This document shows positions 58,249-64,000 of a stretch of DNA of 64,000 bases, piece by piece (positions within the stretch are counted from its first letter, which is position 1; each line of letters begins with the position of its first letter). The notes under the pieces are model-generated. The model saw nothing but the letters and a program-made list of their open reading frames with translations. It was not told the origin of the DNA and did no database searches. The stretch spans positions 149,733-213,732 of the forward strand of contig NZ_JAIMJB010000007.1 of NCBI RefSeq assembly GCF_021295345.1, written 5' to 3'. The DNA comes from Motilimonas eburnea. Its GTDB lineage: Bacteria > Pseudomonadota > Gammaproteobacteria > Enterobacterales > CBDFNC01. The position numbers were made by a program, and so were the translations under genes.

Positions 58249-59895
58249 CTATAAACCCGCTTTTGCAAACGCTGCAGCCACGATTTGCTGAGCTTCGCTT
58301 TGGATCTGGCTTAGATGCTGCTCATCAACAAACGACTCGGCATAAATTTTATAGATGTTTTCGGTTCCGGATGGACGCGCCGCAAACCAACCTTTTTCGG
58401 TCACGACTTTTAGGCCGCCAATGGCCGCATCATTGCCCGGGGCACGGGTGAGTTTAGCCGTGATTTTGTCGTCAGCTAGCGTGCTGGCTTCAACCATGTC
58501 CGGATTAAGTTCATTTAGCACCGCTTTTTGTTCTGGTGACGCGGGCGCATCAATACGCTGGTATAGAGGAGCGCCAAATTCAGCTGCCAGCGCTTGATAG
58601 TGCACGCCAGGATCTTGTTTTGTGACAGCAATAATCTCCGCGGCTAATAACGCCAAGATAATACCGTCTTTATCCGTACTCCAAACGCCACCATCGCGGC
58701 GTAAAAAAGAGGCGCCGGCACTTTCCTCACCACCAAAGCCAAATTCGCTGTTAAACAGTCCATCTACAAACCATTTAAAACCGACAGGTACCTCACATAA
58801 CGGCTTATCCAGCTTCTCGGCAACACGGTCAATCATTGAACTCGAGACAAGGGTTTTACCAATCTTAGCTTCTGTTGGCCAATCAGGGCGATGACCAAAT
58901 AAATACTGTATCGCCACCGCTAAGTAATGATTTGGGTTCATGAGGCCAACTGAAGGGGCAACAATACCATGGCGATCGTAATCAGGATCATTGGCTACCG
59001 CGATATCAAACTTATCTTTTAGCTCAATAAGACTGGCCATGGCATAGGGAGACGAGCAGTCCATGCGTATCTTGCCGTCTTTGTCTAGGGTCATGAATGA
59101 GAAAGTAGGATCAACACGGTCGTTTACCACTGTGATATCCAGACCATAGTGCTTAGCGATGACAGGCCAAAACGCAACCCCAGAGCCGCCTAAGGTGTCG
59201 ACACCGATTTTGACTCCCGCATTAGCTATCGCCTTCATATCGATAACATTTTCTAAATCAGCAACATACGGCATAACATAGTCGTAATGCTCGGCCTGTG
59301 CCAGGGCGCTTTGAAAATCCATTCGCTTAACGGCAGTCAGCCCTTGCGCCAAAATTTCATTAGCGCGATCTTGGATCATTTTGGTCACTCCACCGTCAGC
59401 AGGGCCGCCATTGGGTGGGTTATATTTAAACCCACCATCGCGTGGTGGATTATGTGATGGCGTAATCACAATACCGTCAGCAAGTGGCTTATCGCCACTG
59501 CGGTTGTGCGCCAAGATTGCATGGGAAATGACAGGGGTTGGGGTATATCCAAGCCCTTTTTGAACCACAACATGCACCCCATTGGCCACCAACACTTCAA
59601 TCGCACTGGCAAAGGCAGGCTCGGATAAAGCATGAGTATCTTTACCTAGAAACAACGGCCCTTGATAACCCTGCTGTTGACGATATTCCGCGATGGCTTG
59701 GCTAATCGCCAAAATATGATCCTCATTAAAAGCAGAATCAAAAGAGCAACCACGATGACCAGATGTACCAAACGCAACTTGCTGTTCGCGCACGTCGACA
59801 TTAGGTTTATTGGTGTAATAAGCCGCGACCAAGGTCGGAATATTGGTAAGATCTTGCTGTTGAGCAGGTAAGCCTGCACGAGGGTGAAGTGACAT
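58249..59895 (-). CDS. pgm: Phosphoglucomutase (alpha-D-glucose phosphate-specific)
   Basis: Interconverts glucose 1-phosphate and glucose 6-phosphate, linking glycogen breakdown with glycolysis and UDP-glucose supply. Alpha-D-phosphohexomutase family: FGTSGHRG at the N-terminus, catalytic phosphoserine loop [13 protein letters not shown], metal loop [10 protein letters not shown], sugar-binding [10 protein letters not shown] and the C-terminal phosphate loop [16 protein letters not shown]. At 548 aa it matches E. coli Pgm (546). It is 21 bp after seqA, the conserved seqA-pgm pair. Confidence 0.97.
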   Translation of the reverse strand: MSLHPRAGLPAQQQDLTNIPTLVAAYYTNKPNVDVREQQVAFGTSGHRGCSFDSAFNEDHILAISQAIAEYRQQQGYQGPLFLGKDTHALSEPAFASAIEVLVANGVHVVVQKGLGYTPTPVISHAILAHNRSGDKPLADGIVITPSHNPPRDGGFKYNPPNGGPADGGVTKMIQDRANEILAQGLTAVKRMDFQSALAQAEHYDYVMPYVADLENVIDMKAIANAGVKIGVDTLGGSGVAFWPVIAKHYGLDITVVNDRVDPTFSFMTLDKDGKIRMDCSSPYAMASLIELKDKFDIAVANDPDYDRHGIVAPSVGLMNPNHYLAVAIQYLFGHRPDWPTEAKIGKTLVSSSMIDRVAEKLDKPLCEVPVGFKWFVDGLFNSEFGFGGEESAGASFLRRDGGVWSTDKDGIILALLAAEIIAVTKQDPGVHYQALAAEFGAPLYQRIDAPASPEQKAVLNELNPDMVEASTLADDKITAKLTRAPGNDAAIGGLKVVTEKGWFAARPSGTENIYKIYAESFVDEQHLSQIQSEAQQIVAAAFAKAGL

Positions 59896-59916
59896 AATAA
59901 TCCTTTAAGGTTGATG

Positions 59917-60570
59917 TTAAATTGTTGCGCATGCCTTCTCTATCACATGATGTGCATACCCCATACTTGCCATCAACTGCGCGATAATGATTCGTTTTCT
60001 TCCGTTATTTGCGTTTGTAATCACCCAAAATGGTGTGTCCGCAATCGCTCGGGGCTTACAGGTTTTCCCCCCTTCTTCCAACGCGATTTCGGATTGAGCA
60101 AAATAGAGCCTTTTCCTGCCTCTTGTAGATTCACTCGCTCTAGCAAATGCAGCGGGAGAGTCATGATACATGGCCGATAACAAGGTTAAAAAACGCTCCA
60201 CTGAATGCTCGATATTGTTGAGTTCGTTCCCCTCAAGAAGCGTCAGTAAACTCGATGAATCAACTGACGGGGTCTGACCGCCTTCAGCGTATGTTTTTGC
60301 TTCACTGATAACATTGTGAGTTGATGACGGAGTCGGCTCCTTATCATCAAGCTGGGCTGAATCGGCTAAATTGTCATGCTGTTCCTGCGTCGTTTCACTA
60401 GCCGCTTGTTGATTATTGCTTTTGCTGGACGGCGCAGTCGCTCGGTCATTATTTGGCAAGGGCGGTAAAGACAATAAGCGACGTAGTATTTGTGACGCAC
60501 TTTCACCTATATTTTGGGTTTGAGCTGCTATGTATTGGTACAACTCATCATCTAGCTCTATTTTTTTCAT
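59917..60570 (-). CDS. seqA: Replication-initiation negative regulator SeqA
   Basis: Binds hemimethylated GATC pairs, sequesters oriC and organises new DNA behind the fork. The N-terminal oligomerisation helix region (MKKIELDDELYQYIAAQTQ then IGESASQILRRLL, 1-35) and the C-terminal DNA-binding domain (about 100-217, with SRGRKRLYFAQSE-type and TPFWVITNANNGRKR segments) are clear. The flexible linker between them (about 38-100) is long, Gln/Ser/Asn-rich and poorly conserved. At 217 aa it is longer than E. coli (181), mostly in the linker. Presence of SeqA implies Dam methylation. It is divergent from ybfF, as in E. coli. Confidence 0.95.
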   Translation of the reverse strand: MKKIELDDELYQYIAAQTQNIGESASQILRRLLSLPPLPNNDRATAPSSKSNNQQAASETTQEQHDNLADSAQLDDKEPTPSSTHNVISEAKTYAEGGQTPSVDSSSLLTLLEGNELNNIEHSVERFLTLLSAMYHDSPAAFARASESTRGRKRLYFAQSEIALEEGGKTCKPRAIADTPFWVITNANNGRKRIIIAQLMASMGYAHHVIEKACATI

Positions 60571-60815
60571 TTCTTACAAACATTTCCGGCAAAACATATG
60601 GGGATTATACCCAGACTAAAGACGACACTCCAATGACTTTAAGCCAATCTATCGTTACACTTGGTCAGGTTATTCTGTTTTGGCCAAAGCTTCCCCTACA
60701 AAGCGTTGGCCGACGTTGGAGTGCCCAGCATAGGTGTATCCCTTTTTCCCCAATAAAAACGGAATCGACATTTAATTGCATATATATGACAACAAAATTA
60801 ATAAAGAGTAAATAA

Positions 60816-61583
60816 ATGCAGCTTAATTACAAAATCAGTGGCCAAGGCGATGCTGTTTTTTTGATCCATGGCTTGTTTGGTAGCCTGTCTAACTTTGGTT
60901 TATTGCAGCAAGCCTTAAGCCCCCATTACCGAGTCATCAGTGTGGATGTGAGAAACCATGGTGAATCGCCTCATCACCCTAGCATGCACTACCAAGATAT
61001 GGCCCACGATATTTTAGAGCTAGCCAAGTTACTAGATATCAAAACATTTTCTCTCGTTGGCCACTCAATGGGCGGAAAAATTGCGATGAAAGTTGCTTTG
61101 CTCGCGCCGGATCGGGTTAACAAGTTGATCGTAGCCGATATGTCGCCTGTGAATTACGAGCCAAGACATCAAAGTGTGTTTGCTGGGTTACAGGCTGTAG
61201 CCGAGGCGGACTTTAAAACCCGTGGACAAGCCCAAACCTGCCTAAGTCAATACATAGAAGAAGTCGGTGTCATTCAGTTCCTGCTAAAGTCGCTCTATAA
61301 ATTCAAAGACAAAATGATCTGGCGTTACAATCTAGCCGCCCTCGTTAATGGATACCGCGATATAATTGACTGGCCAGACACATCCGCAACTTTTCAAGGC
61401 CCGACCTTATTTATCAAGGGCGAACTGTCTGACTACATCATCAAGGAATATTGGCCAAGTGGAGCCAAGCATTTCCCTGACGCAAAGATAAAAATGATCA
61501 TGGGGACGGGCCATTGGCTACACGCTGAAAAGCCAGCGGTGTTTAACAAAATAGTGGCAAATTTTTTGGCCGCAACAAGTTAG
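60816..61583 (+). CDS. ybfF: YbfF-like alpha/beta-fold esterase
   Basis: Cytosolic alpha/beta hydrolase. The nucleophile elbow is VGHSMGGKIAMK with Ser near 89. The oxyanion-hole HGLFGSLSNFGLL and DVRNHGESPH motifs and the catalytic His in GTGHWLHAEKP are present. The length is 255 aa (E. coli YbfF 254, an acyl esterase with activity on palmitoyl-CoA and malonyl-CoA in vitro). It is divergent from seqA across 245 bp of AT-rich non-coding DNA and may lead a unit with the DUF2788 gene, ybfE and fldA. Confidence 0.94.
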   Translation: MQLNYKISGQGDAVFLIHGLFGSLSNFGLLQQALSPHYRVISVDVRNHGESPHHPSMHYQDMAHDILELAKLLDIKTFSLVGHSMGGKIAMKVALLAPDRVNKLIVADMSPVNYEPRHQSVFAGLQAVAEADFKTRGQAQTCLSQYIEEVGVIQFLLKSLYKFKDKMIWRYNLAALVNGYRDIIDWPDTSATFQGPTLFIKGELSDYIIKEYWPSGAKHFPDAKIKMIMGTGHWLHAEKPAVFNKIVANFLAATS

Positions 61584-61655
61584 CGAATGATGGGGAGATA
61601 TGGTATATTCCCGCCGTTTATAAATTAGCCTTAACGAACTCATGTTGATTAACTT

Positions 61656-61877
61656 ATGTTAAGTGAATACACAGAACAGATTGAAACCTTCGGCCTTTAT
61701 GGTTTTTACGTCATTTTATTTTTGCTGATCGGGCTGTCCATCAATGATGTATTAAAACGCAGTAACGTGCCAACCTATGGCCGTGCCATTGTCTGGATGG
61801 TGTTGTTTTTGGGCTGTGCTGGATTCATTTCAAAAGGCATTATTGAAGTATTTTGGGAGTCCAACGGGCTTGGTTAA
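61656..61877 (+). CDS. DUF2788 small membrane protein
   Basis: A 73-aa inner-membrane protein with two hydrophobic helices (about 14-31 and 44-62) joined by a short basic loop KRSNVPTYGR. It belongs to the DUF2788 family seen in Alteromonadales, Vibrionales and pseudomonads; no function is known. It lies 72 bp after ybfF and 12 bp before ybfE, so it is probably in the ybfE-fldA transcription unit. Confidence 0.82.
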   Translation: MLSEYTEQIETFGLYGFYVILFLLIGLSINDVLKRSNVPTYGRAIVWMVLFLGCAGFISKGIIEVFWESNGLG

Positions 61878-61889
61878 GCAGTATATACA

Positions 61890-62168
61890 ATGGCAAAAGA
61901 GCTAACTGATAGAACGACGATAGATCTTTTCTGTGATGAAAAACGGCCAGGTAGGCCAAAAACAAACCCGCTATCGCGTGAGCAGCAATTAAAGATCAAT
62001 AAACGTAATCAAATCAAACGCGACAAAGCGAAAGGTTTGAGAAGAGTAGAATTAAAGGTCGAACAACCCTTGTTCGAGCAGCTAAACAATTTGGCACTGC
62101 AGCACAATATGAGCCGTAGCGAACTGATTGTTTACATGCTTGAGCAACAACTTAGACCTCAACAGTAA
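61890..62168 (+). CDS. ybfE: YbfE (LexA-regulated protein family)
   Basis: A 92-aa basic protein matching the YbfE family: DRTTIDLFCDEKRPGRPKTNPLSREQQLKINKRNQ, followed by a ribbon-helix-helix-like C-terminus (RRVELKVEQPLFEQLNNLA... SRSELIVYMLEQQL). The GRP-rich N-terminal segment may touch DNA. In E. coli the gene is in the LexA regulon and precedes fldA and fur. Here the 12-bp gap upstream has no complete LexA box, so SOS control would need a site further upstream. fldA starts 20 bp after it. Confidence 0.88.
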   Translation: MAKELTDRTTIDLFCDEKRPGRPKTNPLSREQQLKINKRNQIKRDKAKGLRRVELKVEQPLFEQLNNLALQHNMSRSELIVYMLEQQLRPQQ

Positions 62169-62188
62169 CGATATAATGGGTAGAAAAT

Positions 62189-62716
62189 ATGGCAAGTGTA
62201 GGGATATTTTTTGGTAGTGACACGGGCAATACCGAAGCTGTAGCAAAAATGATCCAAAAACAACTTGGAAAAAAACTAGTTGAAGTAAAAGACATCGCTA
62301 AAAGCACACAAGCTGAAATTGATGAGTTCAGCTTGCTTCTATTTGGTATACCAACTTGGTACTACGGCGAAGCCCAATGTGACTGGGATGATTTCTTCCC
62401 TGAACTTGAAGAAATCGATTTTAGTGAAAAATTAGTCGCTATCTTTGGTTGTGGTGACCAAGAAGACTACGCCGAATACTTCCTAGATGCGATGGGAACA
62501 TTAAAAGACATAGTGGAAGCGAAAGGCGCTACCATCATAGGTCATTGGCCAACTCAAGGCTATGAATTTGAAGCGTCTAAGGCACTCGTTGACGACAATC
62601 ACTTCGTTGGCCTTGGCATAGATGAAGACCGTCAACCAGAGCTGACAGCAGAGCGTGTGGATGCTTGGGTTAAACAAATCTATGACGAAATGTGTTTAGC
62701 CGAGTTAGAAGACTAA
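62189..62716 (+). CDS. fldA: Long-chain flavodoxin 1
   Basis: FMN electron carrier. It starts MASVGIFFGSDTGNTEAVA, the FMN phosphate-binding loop. The aromatic flavin-stacking residues are in PTWYYGEAQCDWD and GCGDQEDYAEYF. The ~20-residue insertion typical of long-chain flavodoxins is present. The length is 175 aa, as in E. coli FldA (176). It supplies electrons to enzymes such as IspG (encoded at 7.3 kb) and pyruvate formate-lyase activase. It precedes fur, the conserved fldA-fur order. Confidence 0.97.
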   Translation: MASVGIFFGSDTGNTEAVAKMIQKQLGKKLVEVKDIAKSTQAEIDEFSLLLFGIPTWYYGEAQCDWDDFFPELEEIDFSEKLVAIFGCGDQEDYAEYFLDAMGTLKDIVEAKGATIIGHWPTQGYEFEASKALVDDNHFVGLGIDEDRQPELTAERVDAWVKQIYDEMCLAELED

Positions 62717-62728
62717 TCAATTATAAAG

Positions 62729-62765
62729 CGCAGATCCTAACATGAGAGAGACATGTCGATCTGCG
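62729..62765 (+). other. Hairpin after fldA
   Basis: CGCAGATC / GATCTGCG (8 bp) enclosing a smaller ACATG/CATGT stem. There is no T-tract, so it is at best a weak terminator; it may stabilise the fldA transcript end. Confidence 0.4.
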
Positions 62766-62943
62766 TAAACTTCAGAAATGAGCTACCCTTGTCATAATAG
62801 AAATACAATTGAATGTTATTTTTGTTAAGGCGTACCTTGCTCAACTCAACAAAAGCATTGTAAGCTTTTATAAATACACCTTGGAATGTTTCTTTTGACG
62901 CATTCTATCTTAAACCAACTATTATCAGGACAACTACCCTACC

Positions 62944-63366
62944 ATGGCCGATAACAATAAAGCACTGAAACAGGCGGGTTTAAAAGTCACCTTACCTAGG
63001 CTCAAAATCCTCGAGCTATTAAGACAGCCTGATAGCCAACATATTAGTGCAGAAGACTTGTACAAAAAGCTCATCGAAATGGGTGAAGAAATTGGCTTAG
63101 CAACTGTTTACCGCGTACTTAACCAATTTGATGACGCCGGTATCGTTACCCGCCATCACTTCGAAGGCGGAAAATCTGTGTTTGAACTCTCAACAACAGA
63201 GCATCATGATCACCTAGTGTGCTTAGACTGTGGTGAAGTAATTGAATTTACTGATGAGCTTATTGAAGACCGACAAGAAAAAATTGCAGCACAGCACGGT
63301 ATTGAATTAACTAACCACAGTTTGTACTTATATGGTCGTTCTGTGGATGGTAAATGTAAGCACTAA
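62944..63366 (+). CDS. fur: Ferric uptake regulator Fur
   Basis: Iron-responsive DNA-binding repressor. The winged-helix domain (1-82) contains GLKVTLPRLKILELL, the recognition helix GLATVYRVLNQFDDAG and ITRHHFEGG-type His ligands (here VTRHHFEGGKSVFEL). The dimerisation domain has the metal motif HHDHLVCLDCGEVIEF, with Cys93/Cys96-type CxxC. The C-terminus ends SVDGKCKH after 140 aa, so the second zinc Cys pair of E. coli Fur is incomplete (one Cys), as in several Vibrio and Shewanella Fur proteins. It is preceded by 227 bp that must hold its promoter. Confidence 0.97.
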   Translation: MADNNKALKQAGLKVTLPRLKILELLRQPDSQHISAEDLYKKLIEMGEEIGLATVYRVLNQFDDAGIVTRHHFEGGKSVFELSTTEHHDHLVCLDCGEVIEFTDELIEDRQEKIAAQHGIELTNHSLYLYGRSVDGKCKH

Positions 63367-63380
63367 ACGCAATATCAACA

Positions 63381-63412
63381 AGTGGTGAGACCCAGCGTCT
63401 CACTCACTTTAT
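63381..63412 (+). terminator. Probable terminator after fur
   Basis: GTGAGAC / GTCTCAC stem (7 bp, 5-nt loop), extended by AGTG/CACT, followed by TTATTC. The T-tract is short. Confidence 0.65.
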
Positions 63413-63622
63413 TCCCTCTCCAGCTGCCACACCATAATAATCCGCCAACCGCTTTTCTGTTATTTCCCGACTGAATTCAATGCACGCAGCCTACGTACTA
63501 GGCATCTAGCTCAAACTCCCCCATTGACGTGCTTAGCCTATGATAGTGTTTAAAAATAGCCTCAACGAGGTTATTTTCTCATTTATACAAGGGCATAAGA
63601 CAGGGGCAAGCCTGCTTTTTCT
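63413..63622. other. Non-coding spacer between fur and the rRNA-tail repeats
   Basis: About 210 bp with no gene on either strand. It leads into the tandem units described at 63623-63897. The whole 530 bp between fur and the 5S gene is non-coding. Confidence 0.5.
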
Positions 63623-63738
63623 GCAGACGTAAACAGCCCAAATCACTCTACTCAGGCTCAGTGTGAGGATAATGAGAGGGGTGTCCTACTCTGCTTTGTT
63701 GCTGGTCTTTAAGGAGGGATGTTGTTTTCAGCAGACGT

Positions 63739-63768
63739 AAAAAAGCCCAAGTCATTCGACTCAGGTTT
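63739..63768 (-). terminator. Second rRNA-operon terminator copy
   Basis: On the minus strand AAACCTGAGTC pairs with GACTTGGGCTT (one mismatch, two G-U), followed by TTTT. A degraded copy of the terminator at 63857-63887, still able to fold. Confidence 0.5.
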
Positions 63769-63856
63769 AGTGTGGGAGCATGATAAGAGGGGTGCCCTAC
63801 TCTGCTTTGTTGCTGGTCTTTAAGGAGGGATGTTGTTTTCTGTTTTCTGCAGACGT

Positions 63857-63887
63857 AAAAAAGCCCAAGTCGCTAGACTCGGGCTTT
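63857..63887 (-). terminator. Rho-independent terminator of the rRNA operon
   Basis: On the minus strand AAGCCCGAGTC pairs with GACTTGGGCTT (11 bp with one G-U, 4-nt loop), followed by TTTTTT, starting about 11 bases after the 5S 3' end. Confidence 0.88.
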
Positions 63888-63897
63888 CTTGTTTGGA

Positions 63898-64000
63898 GCT
63901 TGGCGGTGTCCTACTCTCACATGGGGAAGCCCCACACTACCATCGGCGCTGCTGCGTTTCACTTCTGAGTTCGGCATGGAATCAGGTGGGTCCACAGCGC
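63898..64000 (-). rRNA. rrf: 5S ribosomal RNA (partial, 5' end beyond window)
   Basis: The last 103 bases match the complement of bacterial 5S rRNA: the 3' end GGACACCGCCAAGC, CCGATGGTAGTGTGGGG, CCATGCCGAACTCAGAAGTG and GTGGACCCACCTGATTCC are recognisable. About 15-20 nt of the 5' end lie outside. An rRNA operon transcribed leftward must continue to the right. Confidence 0.95.

Larger units (their letters stand above)
63623..63897 (-). repeat. Tandem 5S-tail/terminator units downstream of the rRNA operon
   Basis: Three copies of a terminator-like block (GCAGACGTAA at 63623, 63731 and 63849). The first two are each joined to a 5S-3'-end-like GTGTCCTACTCT or GTGCCCTACTCT and a ~35-bp block (GCTTTGTTGCTGGTCTTTAA...) that is virtually identical at 63693-63729 and 63804-63840. 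Period about 108-118 bp. They look like decayed 5S gene tails. Confidence 0.7.

Noticed and set aside
61878..61892. LexA box before ybfE
   Set aside because: GCAGTATATACA resembles half of a site but the CTGT...ACAG dyad is incomplete.
63780..63968. Open frame at the right edge
   Set aside because: Runs through the terminator repeat and the 5S rRNA gene on the opposite strand.

Overview
This is a 64 kb chromosomal segment of a gammaproteobacterium. Gene order is very close to Enterobacteria, Vibrio and Shewanella. Families such as TIGR03503, DUF2788, DUF3369 HD-GYP regulators and a FimV gene beside truA point to an Alteromonadales- or Vibrionales-like marine bacterium. The genus cannot be fixed from the sequence alone. 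Almost everything is core genome. I see no prophage, integron, CRISPR array or intact insertion sequence.

Layout. 0-12 kb: xseA, an orphan small gene, then the leftward block ndk / rlmN-pilW-rodZ-ispG-hisS-yfgM-bamB-der-yfgJ, collinear with E. coli, covering RNA modification, pili, cell shape, isoprenoids, tRNA charging, outer-membrane assembly and ribosome biogenesis. 12-14.4 kb: an HD-GYP c-di-GMP phosphodiesterase regulator and six tandem tRNA-Asp genes behind a strong stringent-type promoter. 14.4-21.5 kb: a TIGR03503 membrane protein, dnaQ/rnhA (divergent), yafS, gloB, mltD, yafD and an orphan 75-aa protein. 21.6-29 kb: argA, a large GGDEF-EAL protein, glgX and an HAD phosphatase. 29.2-30.7 kb: a second tRNA operon (Arg-His-Leu-Pro-His-Pro) carrying an unusual tandem array of truncated tRNA-Pro-like units. 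30.8-35.4 kb: folD, cysS, ppiB, lpxH and a Yip1 membrane protein. 35.5-49 kb: purF-cvpA, dedD-folC-truA, fimV, usg-pdxB, fabB and mnmC. 49-53 kb: a DUF922 protein, a receiver-CheC/diguanylate cyclase pair, and yfcL-epmC. 53-60 kb: aroG behind a long potentially structured leader, astE, glgP, pgm and seqA. 60.8-63.4 kb: ybfF, DUF2788, ybfE, fldA and fur. The right edge cuts into a 5S rRNA gene at the end of an rRNA operon read leftward, with duplicated terminator/5S-tail units after it.

Functional themes. Three separate c-di-GMP loci (HD-GYP, GGDEF-EAL, GGDEF) lie among housekeeping genes. Glycogen breakdown genes (glgX, glgP, pgm) occur at two sites. Most transcription units end in recognisable rho-independent terminators.

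The most unusual material is non-coding: (i) six ~99-bp units that keep exactly the 5' part of tRNA-Pro, plus 3'-half-like remnants on the other side of each genuine tRNA-Pro; (ii) copy-specific complementary flanks around five of the six tRNA-Asp genes; (iii) a hairpin conserved by wobble-compatible changes in two 3' UTRs; (iv) a nested inverted-repeat leader before aroG; and (v) decayed tandem 5S-tail/terminator units.
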